From an uncultured bacterium (GTDB lineage Bacteria; Bacillota; Clostridia; Lachnospirales; Lachnospiraceae), in assembly GCA_905216215.1 (NCBI GenBank), contig CAJMSZ010000058.1:1-11644 (forward strand): DNA of 11,644 nt, in the 5' to 3' direction. The stretch's first letter is position 1. The number at the start of each line of letters is the position of its first letter. Both the position numbers and the translations under genes were made by a program. Positions 7,189 to 11,644 of the stretch are shown piece by piece. The notes under the pieces were generated by a model. That model was not told the DNA's origin. It saw nothing but the letters and a program-made list of their open reading frames with translations, and ran no database searches.

Positions 7189-7240
7189 CTGATAGTTTTA
7201 TTTTCCTGGTTAGAACCTCTAACCTCAACCTCACTATCAG
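7189..7240 (-). promoter_or_regulatory. Outer stem around the SECIS hairpin, possible terminator
   Basis: CTGATAGT (7233-7240 on minus) is perfectly complementary to ACTATCAG (7189-7196), enclosing the SECIS-like hairpin. The UGA of the upstream gene is inside the 5' arm. After the 3' arm comes TTTATAAAGTTTTTAG, which could serve as a poor terminator tail. Confidence 0.45.
7208..7224 (-). promoter_or_regulatory. Bacterial SECIS-like hairpin
   Basis: On minus the bases GGTTAGAGGTTCTAACC form a perfect 7-bp stem with a GGU triloop. It starts 12 bases after the UGA at 7239-7237, so UGA to loop is 19 bases. The known E. coli fdhF element starts 11 bases after its UGA and reads GGUUGCAGGUCUGCACC, a close match in sequence and shape with the GGU apex that SelB recognises. 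No U-run follows it, so it is not a simple terminator. Confidence 0.75.
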
Positions 7241-7842
7241 CATTCTTCCAGTCCTTCGGCAAAAAGATTTACCACTGCTCCATCTATCACACGATAAATA
7301 CCGTAGCCTACTTTGCTTCCTTTCTGACCTTGTAAAATAAATTCCATCTCCGCTTCTTTGTCTATATTCTGAAACTTAATCTTCTGATTCTCAATGGGCG
7401 ATGGAACCGGAGCAGAAAATACATAATTCTCACTATCTCCTGAATCAATACCTACTACCATTCTGATATATCCGCCATTTACCAGTGTTGTTGTTTCACT
7501 ATACTCATCCGTTTCCTTCGAATTTGTATTATAAATGACTACCAAATCATCCAGGCCATCATCTGTCAGATCCTCTTCACAAGCTACCAGCACTGTCGCA
7601 TTCGGATATACCGCCTTAAATGCCTGCAAAATTTTATTGTCGTCGTCTACATTCGCCGCATAATCCAACTCTCTTCCGATACGGGTTCCATCATCAAAAA
7701 ACTGAACGGTTCCTTCCTGCCTCTGAGAATCCTTGTAAACATTCTCCAGATAAGTTCTCACAGAAAATCCTACCAACACTACCGCAATAACCACAATTAC
7801 TTTAAACCACAATTTATGATATATTTTTTCCTTCTTCTCCAT
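7234..7842 (-). CDS. saoC: Probable selenoprotein with C-terminal Cys-Sec (SaoC-like), UGA at 7239-7237 read as Sec
   Basis: Membrane-anchored protein of 202 residues if the UGA is decoded, 201 if not. It has a basic N-terminus, one transmembrane anchor (about 13-28) and an extracytoplasmic domain with an acidic EEDLTDDGLDDLVVIY stretch (89-104), which resembles a calcium-type or FG-GAP-like loop. Codons at the end read Gly-Leu-Glu-Glu-Cys-UGA-UAG, so recoding adds exactly one residue and gives Cys201-Sec202-COOH. A SECIS-like hairpin sits at the right distance downstream. From memory this matches the curated family 'Cys-Cys-COOH (seleno)protein SaoC', linked to a proposed ABC system for mercury or similar thiophilic metals. 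Start chosen at 7842, seven bases after AAGGGG; the frame runs back to 7866 but lacks a ribosome site there. It has its own promoter. If the UGA is only a stop, the CDS is 7237-7842. No sel genes are in the window. Confidence 0.78.
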
Positions 7843-7904
7843 ATACATCCCCTTCAATTTCATCAAAGTTATATTTCTTACAATTCATTAATATTTGCTA
7901 AAAT

Positions 7905-7933
7905 ATAATACCATGCAAAAGTGAACCACACAA
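7905..7933 (-). promoter_or_regulatory. Probable promoter of the saoC-like gene
   Basis: On minus, TATTAT (7905-7910) with an extended TG one base ahead, and TTGTGT (7928-7933) 17 bases upstream. The -35 is poor, but the extended -10 compensates. A 6-bp inverted repeat (ATATCT-ATA-AGATAT, 7933-7947) lies directly upstream and could be an operator. Confidence 0.55.
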
Positions 7934-7986
7934 TATCTATAAGATATCATAATATTTATTCTTACCTTTATTATACTTTCAAATCA

Positions 7987-8023
7987 AGAAAAAAGAAAGT
8001 CCCGATGCAGTTCAGGACTTTCT
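7987..8023 (-). terminator. Intrinsic terminator of metY
   Basis: On minus, AGAAAGTCC (8015-8023) pairs with GGACTTTCT (7994-8002) across a 12-base loop, followed by six Ts. It lies 47 bases after the metY stop codon and separates it from the saoC-like transcription unit. Confidence 0.9.
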
Positions 8024-8070
8024 CTATAGGGAGGGTGTGATTGGTATGTATCAAAAAATAGTTAATATCT

Positions 8071-9375
8071 TTATTTTATTGCTTCAAATGCTGCGTCTAA
8101 TGCTGCAATCAAATCTTCTGCCTTCTCAATTCCAATAGAAAGACGAATTGTATTTGGCTTAATGCCCTGTTCCAGAAGTTCTGCTTCTGTACACTGGCTG
8201 TGTGTGGTTGTAGCCGGATGAATTACAAGTGATTTAACATCAGCCACATTTGCGAGGAGTGAGAAGATTGCAAGGTTATCAATAAACTTCTGAGCTGTCG
8301 CAGCATCTCCCTTAATTTCAAATGTGAAAATAGAGCCACCACCGTTCGGCAGATATTTCTTGTACAATTCATGACTTGGTTCACTTGGAAGTGAAGGATG
8401 ATGAACTGCTTCAACCTGTGGATGATTTGCCAGGTAATCTACAATTTTCAGTGCATTACTTACATGTCTTTCTACACGAAGGGAAAGTGTTTCTAATCCC
8501 TGAAGAAAGAGAAATGCATGGAATGGAGAAAGTGTTGCTCCGGTGTCACGCAGAAGTACGGCACGAATGTAAGTGACAAATGCTGCAGGTCCGGCTGCTT
8601 CTGCAAAGGATACTCCATGATAGCTTGGATTTGGATCAGAAATCCAAGGATATCTTCCTGATGCCTTCCAATCAAATGTTCCGCTATCAACAATTACTCC
8701 ACCGATTGCTGTACCATGTCCACCGATAAATTTTGTTGCGGAATGAACAACAATGTCTGCTCCATATTCAATCGGACGAACCAGGAATGGTGTTGCGAAA
8801 GTAGAATCAACTACCAATGGAATATTATGTTTATGAGCCAATTTTGCAATTTCTTCCAAATCAACCAAATTAGAATTTGGATTTCCAAGTGTCTCTACAA
8901 AAATTGCTTTCGTATTTTCCTGAATTGCTGCTTCAAAGGAGCCTTCCACTTCAGGATCAACAAATGTTGCTGTTACACCACTTGTCTGTGGTAATGTATG
9001 GGCCAGCAGGTTGTAAGTTCCACCGTAAATTGTTTTTGATGCTACAATGTGTTCTCCGGCTTTTGCAAGTGCCTGGAATGTATAACTGATTGCTGCTGCT
9101 CCTGACGCAGTTGCAAGTGCTGCTGAACCGCCTTCCAGGGATGCAATCCTCTTTTCAAATACATCCTGTGTCGGATTAGTAAGTCTTCCGTAAATATTTC
9201 CCGCATCACGAAGCCCAAATCTGTCAGCCGCATGCTGCGAATTGTGGAATACGTAAGATGTGGTCGCGTAAATCGGAACAGCTCTTGCGTCTGTTACAGG
9301 GTCTGCCTGTTCCTGTCCAATATGTAACTGTTTTGTTTCAAATGCCCAATTCTTAGAATCTTTAATATCTGCCAT
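8071..9375 (-). CDS. metY: O-acetylhomoserine sulfhydrylase (aminocarboxypropyltransferase)
   Basis: PLP enzyme of the Cys/Met metabolism family that converts O-acetyl-L-homoserine and sulfide to L-homocysteine in the cytoplasm, the direct sulfhydrylation route to methionine. The 434 residues are normal for this group and longer than most cystathionine gamma-synthases. Motifs in order: YGRLTNPTQDVFEKRIASLEGG (62-83), ASGAAAI with the phosphate-binding region (90-96), ETLGNPNSNLVDL (161-173), VVDSTFATP (188-196) and SATKFIGGHG with the PLP lysine K215. Start chosen at 9375 (MADIKDSKN) because GGAGG lies eight bases upstream; two earlier ATGs are too close to it or precede it. It is transcribed alone from a promoter that shares a candidate operator with cysK and ends at a strong terminator. 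Use of O-acetyl- rather than O-succinyl-homoserine is inferred from family type. Confidence 0.93.
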   Translation of the reverse strand: MADIKDSKNWAFETKQLHIGQEQADPVTDARAVPIYATTSYVFHNSQHAADRFGLRDAGNIYGRLTNPTQDVFEKRIASLEGGSAALATASGAAAISYTFQALAKAGEHIVASKTIYGGTYNLLAHTLPQTSGVTATFVDPEVEGSFEAAIQENTKAIFVETLGNPNSNLVDLEEIAKLAHKHNIPLVVDSTFATPFLVRPIEYGADIVVHSATKFIGGHGTAIGGVIVDSGTFDWKASGRYPWISDPNPSYHGVSFAEAAGPAAFVTYIRAVLLRDTGATLSPFHAFLFLQGLETLSLRVERHVSNALKIVDYLANHPQVEAVHHPSLPSEPSHELYKKYLPNGGGSIFTFEIKGDAATAQKFIDNLAIFSLLANVADVKSLVIHPATTTHSQCTEAELLEQGIKPNTIRLSIGIEKAEDLIAALDAAFEAIK

Positions 9376-9429
9376 TTTCATTTCCTCCATGTACTTTTCT
9401 ATTAAAATGTTTTGTTTTTTATTTGATGA

Positions 9430-9451
9430 ATTCATACTAACATGATAGGAA
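9430..9451 (-). promoter_or_regulatory. Candidate sulfur-regulator operator in the metY promoter
   Basis: On minus this 22-base site matches the cysK site at 11479-11500 at 16 of 22 positions, in the pattern TTCCTAT-N4-TTA-N-TA-N-GAAT. It covers the spacer and the -10 box of metY. The regulator is unknown; a CymR/Rrf2-type repressor is the obvious candidate because its sites include GGAAT halves. Confidence 0.5.
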
Positions 9452-9462
9452 ATAAATGTCCA
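9434..9462 (-). promoter_or_regulatory. Sigma-A promoter of metY
   Basis: On minus, TGGACA (9457-9462) and TAGTAT (9434-9439) are 17 bases apart. The -35 begins shortly after the terminator of the upstream LysR gene, so metY should be transcribed separately. Confidence 0.7.
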
Positions 9463-9470
9463 ATACATAG

Positions 9471-9509
9471 AAAAAATACCCAGCTATAAATTCATTTTAT
9501 AACTGGGTA
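9471..9509 (-). terminator. Intrinsic terminator of the cysK-LysR unit
   Basis: Arms 9477-9490 and 9496-9509 pair at 13 of 14 positions around a 5-base loop, followed on minus by six Ts. The last four sense codons of the LysR gene (Ala-Thr-Gln-Leu) and its TAA lie in the 5' arm. On plus the hairpin is followed by CTTTTTC, so it may also work in that direction. Confidence 0.9.
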
Positions 9510-10438
9510 GCTTTTTCTCCATTATTATACAAGTATTCTTTTAATTTATCCACGTATAGCTCCCCCATGGAACTAAGAATTGTGTTCTCCTTCGTAATAT
9601 AACCGATTTCCATCACACTATTGGGATTCTGCTTATCATCCCGGAATGGAACTGCGCTATAGTCACTTCCATTAATTTCCTCACAAATAATTCCAGAACA
9701 AAGGGTATAACCATTCAATCCCACCATCAGATTCAGCATAGTAGCTCTGTCATTTGCCTTAATTACCTGTGGATACTCATTTGTCGATAAAATTTCCTCC
9801 GCAAAATAAAAAGAACTATTATCTCCCTGTTCAAAGGAAAGGCAGGGATAATCCTGAAGCTGTTTGAAACAGATAGACTGCTCCTTTGCAAGTGGGTGGT
9901 TTTTCCAAATATAAACGTATGCCTGACATTCAATTAGGGAATGAAACCGAAGTTCCAACGACTTCAACAATCTATCAATAAATTTTCTATTGAAATCGCT
10001 TCGGTAAAGTACACCGATTTCACTTTTCATGGTACTGACATCCTGGATAACTTCTGCTGTTTTTGTCTCACGAATAGCAAATTCATACTTTGACATATCA
10101 AAAGCTTTTGCCATATCTACAAAGGCTTTTACAGCAAATGAATAATGCTGGGTTGATACCCCGAATTTTCTCTTATACGTTCCACCTTTGCCATAACGCT
10201 CTAATACATTCTCATACTGTCCATAAATCTGTTTTGCATAAAGCAAAAATTCGATTCCGTCATTTGTAAGAGTCACACCCCTGCCTCCCCTGTGCAAAAG
10301 GGTAACACCAAGTTCTTTCTCCAATTCTTTTATTGCACTGGTAAGTGATGGCTGCGAAACATATAACTGTTCCGCAGCCTTATTTAATGACTTCATCTCT
10401 GCAATTGTTATAAAATAATTGATTTGTGTTAATGTCAT
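9497..10438 (-). CDS. LysR-family transcriptional regulator
   Basis: LysR-type DNA-binding regulator of 313 residues, slightly long for the family. The N-terminal winged helix-turn-helix (about 1-60) is typical: LTQINYFITIAEMKSLNKAA, then QLYVSQPSLTSAIKELEKEL and TLLHRGGRGVTLT. A linker helix to about 85 precedes a type 2 periplasmic-binding-like effector domain (about 90-300), whose ligand cannot be read from sequence. It starts 12 bases after the cysK stop, with its own AAGGAA ribosome site overlapping the gap, so the two are one operon. Context suggests control by a cysteine precursor such as O-acetylserine, as known for CysB and CysL, but this is inference. The C-terminal codons are embedded in the operon terminator. 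Confidence 0.92.
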   Translation of the reverse strand: MTLTQINYFITIAEMKSLNKAAEQLYVSQPSLTSAIKELEKELGVTLLHRGGRGVTLTNDGIEFLLYAKQIYGQYENVLERYGKGGTYKRKFGVSTQHYSFAVKAFVDMAKAFDMSKYEFAIRETKTAEVIQDVSTMKSEIGVLYRSDFNRKFIDRLLKSLELRFHSLIECQAYVYIWKNHPLAKEQSICFKQLQDYPCLSFEQGDNSSFYFAEEILSTNEYPQVIKANDRATMLNLMVGLNGYTLCSGIICEEINGSDYSAVPFRDDKQNPNSVMEIGYITKENTILSSMGELYVDKLKEYLYNNGEKATQL

Positions 10439-10450
10439 TTTCTATTCCTT

Positions 10451-11383
10451 TTACTCCGTAAATAATGGTGTAGAATAATATCTGTCTCCAGTGTCCGGTA
10501 ACAAAGCAACTATCATTTTTCCTTTGTTTTCAGGTCTCTTGGCAAGTTCAATTGCACCATGTAATGCGGCCCCCGCCGAAATACCGACTAAGATTCCTTC
10601 CTTTTTAGCCAGGAGTTTTGCAGCTGCGAATGCATCCTCTGCTTTTGCCTTATACACTTCGTCATAGATTTCTGTATTTAAAACAGCCGGGACAAATCCA
10701 GCTCCGATTCCCTGAATCTTATGAGAACCAGCTTTTCCTTCTGATAAAACCGGTGAATCTGCAGGCTCCAAAGCAACAACTTCCACATTCGGATTCTGTT
10801 CTTTTAAGTATTCTCCAACTCCCGTAACCGTTCCTCCGGTTCCTACTCCGGCAATGAAAATGTCTACCTTGCCATCGGTATCATTCCAAATCTCTGGTCC
10901 GGTTGTCTTCTTGTGTATTGCCGGATTAGCCGGATTTACAAACTGCCCTGCAAGGAAACTTCCCGGAATCTCTTTTGCAAGTTCCTCTGCCTTAGCAATG
11001 GCACCCTTCATTCCTTTTGCACCTTCTGTCAAAATCAACTCAGCACCATATGCCTTTAAAATATTTCTTCGTTCTACACTCATGGTTTCGGGCATTGTTA
11101 AAATAATTCGATATCCCTTTACCGCCGCAATTGCTGCAAGTCCGATTCCGGTATTTCCTGATGTCGGTTCAATAATTGTTGCGCCTTCTTTCAATATTCC
11201 CTTTTCTTCCGCATCCTCAATCATTGCCTTTGCCACACGGTCTTTCACGCTTCCAGCCGGATTAAAATACTCAAGTTTTACCAGAACCTTCGCTTCCAGT
11301 CCTAATTCTTTCTCGATATTTGTCACTTCCATAAGAGGGGTATTCCCAATCAAATCCAAAGTACTTTTTACATATCCCGCCAT
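10451..11383 (-). CDS. cysK: Cysteine synthase (O-acetylserine sulfhydrylase)
   Basis: PLP beta-replacement enzyme that makes L-cysteine from O-acetyl-L-serine and sulfide in the cytoplasm. The 310 residues are the usual length. Visible motifs: IGNTPLMEV (12-20), the PLP lysine K47 in NPAGSVKDRVAKAM, the substrate-binding loop PTSGNTGIGLA (73-83), the phosphate-binding glycine loop GVGTGGTVTGVG, and GISAGAALHGA near the C-terminus. All active-site elements are intact. The start at 11383 is preceded by AAGAAGG eight bases upstream. It is first gene of a two-gene operon with the LysR regulator, from a near-consensus promoter whose -35 box lies inside an inverted repeat. CysK and a CysM-type enzyme are hard to separate by eye; the sequence fits standard CysK better. 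Confidence 0.95.
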   Translation of the reverse strand: MAGYVKSTLDLIGNTPLMEVTNIEKELGLEAKVLVKLEYFNPAGSVKDRVAKAMIEDAEEKGILKEGATIIEPTSGNTGIGLAAIAAVKGYRIILTMPETMSVERRNILKAYGAELILTEGAKGMKGAIAKAEELAKEIPGSFLAGQFVNPANPAIHKKTTGPEIWNDTDGKVDIFIAGVGTGGTVTGVGEYLKEQNPNVEVVALEPADSPVLSEGKAGSHKIQGIGAGFVPAVLNTEIYDEVYKAKAEDAFAAAKLLAKKEGILVGISAGAALHGAIELAKRPENKGKMIVALLPDTGDRYYSTPLFTE

Positions 11384-11465
11384 ATAGCATACCTTCTTTC
11401 TTTACATATTTCCTTTTTGCATCAAATTGATATGTCATTGAACAATTGATTTTAATTTAGTATGC

Positions 11466-11494
11466 ATATTATCATTTTATTCCTAGTAAGTCAA
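11466..11494 (-). promoter_or_regulatory. Sigma-A promoter of the cysK operon
   Basis: On minus, TTGACT (11489-11494) and TAATAT (11466-11471) with a 17-base spacer. Transcription should begin near 11459, giving a leader of about 75 bases. The leader shows no T-box, S-box or terminator structure. Confidence 0.85.
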
Positions 11495-11501
11495 TAGGAA
11501 T
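11479..11501. promoter_or_regulatory. Candidate sulfur-regulator operator over the cysK -35 box
   Basis: A perfect 7-bp inverted repeat, ATTCCTA-N9-TAGGAAT, centred on the -35 box. A diverged copy lies in the metY promoter (9430-9451). Position and symmetry fit a repressor site. Assignment to a CymR/Rrf2-type regulator is inference. Confidence 0.6.
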
Positions 11502-11546
11502 TATTTTTCAAACCCAAAATATGAACAGAAAGATTATCAATTATAC

Positions 11547-11582
11547 AAAAAAATCCCTTAGAAACTTGATTCCTAAGGGATT
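11547..11582 (-). terminator. Intrinsic terminator after tRNA-Cys
   Basis: On minus, AATCCCTTAG (11573-11582) pairs perfectly with CTAAGGGATT (11552-11561) over an 11-base loop, followed by at least six Ts. It begins eight bases after the tRNA 3' end. Confidence 0.92.
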
Positions 11583-11589
11583 ATGAGCA

Positions 11590-11644
11590 AGGCGCCAACC
11601 AGATTTGAACTGGTGATAGAGGTGTTGCAGACCTTTGCCTTACC
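11590..11644 (-). tRNA. tRNA-Cys (GCA), partial, 5' end outside the window
   Basis: On minus the visible part runs from the D loop (GGTAAGGC) to the discriminator. The anticodon loop CTGCAAC (11624-11630) has anticodon GCA at 11626-11628. The T arm ACCAG-TTCAAAT-CTGGT is at 11598-11614, the acceptor 3' strand TGGCGCC at 11591-11597, and the discriminator is U (11590), as expected for tRNA-Cys. CCA is not encoded; TGC follows. The anticodon stem pairs four of five positions; pair 27-43 is A-C. Confidence 0.92.

Noticed and set aside
7843..7866. Longer start of the saoC-like gene at 7866
   Set aside because: No ribosome site precedes it, while AAGGGG lies seven bases ahead of the ATG at 7842.
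9376..9468. Longer start of metY at 9468
   Set aside because: It would overlap the metY promoter, and the GGAGG site and family N-terminus point to 9375.
11384..11465. Riboswitch or T-box in the cysK leader
   Set aside because: The leader is only about 75 bases, with no specifier structure, T-box sequence or terminator.
11590..11644. tRNA-Sec, which would support the selenoprotein call
   Set aside because: The anticodon is GCA, the arms are of normal tRNA-Cys type and there is no long variable arm.
1..11644. CRISPR array, insertion sequence, attachment site or prophage
   Set aside because: No spaced direct repeats, transposase or integrase motifs, or terminal inverted repeats were seen. 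The only large repeat is the lipoprotein gene duplication.

Overview
The window looks like chromosomal DNA of a low-GC anaerobic Firmicute, most likely a gut-type clostridium of the Lachnospiraceae. The support is AT-rich composition with strong GGAGG-type ribosome sites, sigma-A promoters with 17-bp spacers, a CIRCE/HrcA heat-shock operator, and a tRNA-Cys without an encoded CCA. This assignment is inference, since no taxonomic marker gene is present.

Layout. (1) Positions 1-3024, plus strand: two tandem paralogous genes for Cys-rich NMT1/THI5-type ABC substrate-binding lipoproteins. The first copy has lost its start codon and ribosome site. The second is intact and ends at a bidirectional terminator. 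No permease or ATPase gene is in the window. (2) Positions 3042-5455: a two-component system with the sensor kinase on minus and the OmpR-type regulator on plus, divergent from an 83-bp gap. (3) Positions 5456-7165, minus strand: a heat-shock unit of Hsp20 then a class II DnaJ-like protein, under a promoter whose -35 box lies inside a CIRCE operator. (4) Positions 7189-7910, minus strand: a membrane-anchored protein whose reading frame ends Cys-UGA-UAG. A hairpin starting 12 nt after the UGA closely resembles the E. coli fdhF SECIS, so the real C-terminus is probably Cys-Sec-COOH. From memory this matches the family NCBI calls 'Cys-Cys-COOH (seleno)protein SaoC', part of a proposed thiophilic-metal ABC transport system. 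(5) Positions 7987-11501, minus strand: sulfur assimilation, with cysK, a LysR regulator translated just behind it, and metY (O-acetylhomoserine sulfhydrylase). The cysK and metY promoters share a partly palindromic site, probably a sulfur-regulator operator. (6) Positions 11547-11644: an intrinsic terminator and the 3' part of a minus-strand tRNA-Cys(GCA) that runs off the end.

How they fit together. The most notable signal is the probable selenoprotein at 7234-7842, which conventional gene calling would end one residue too early. The two lipoproteins share conserved vicinal Cys pairs and may belong to the same kind of transport system (SaoB-like), but that link is inferred. The remaining genes are ordinary stress-response, signalling and sulfur-metabolism genes with unusually readable control sites.
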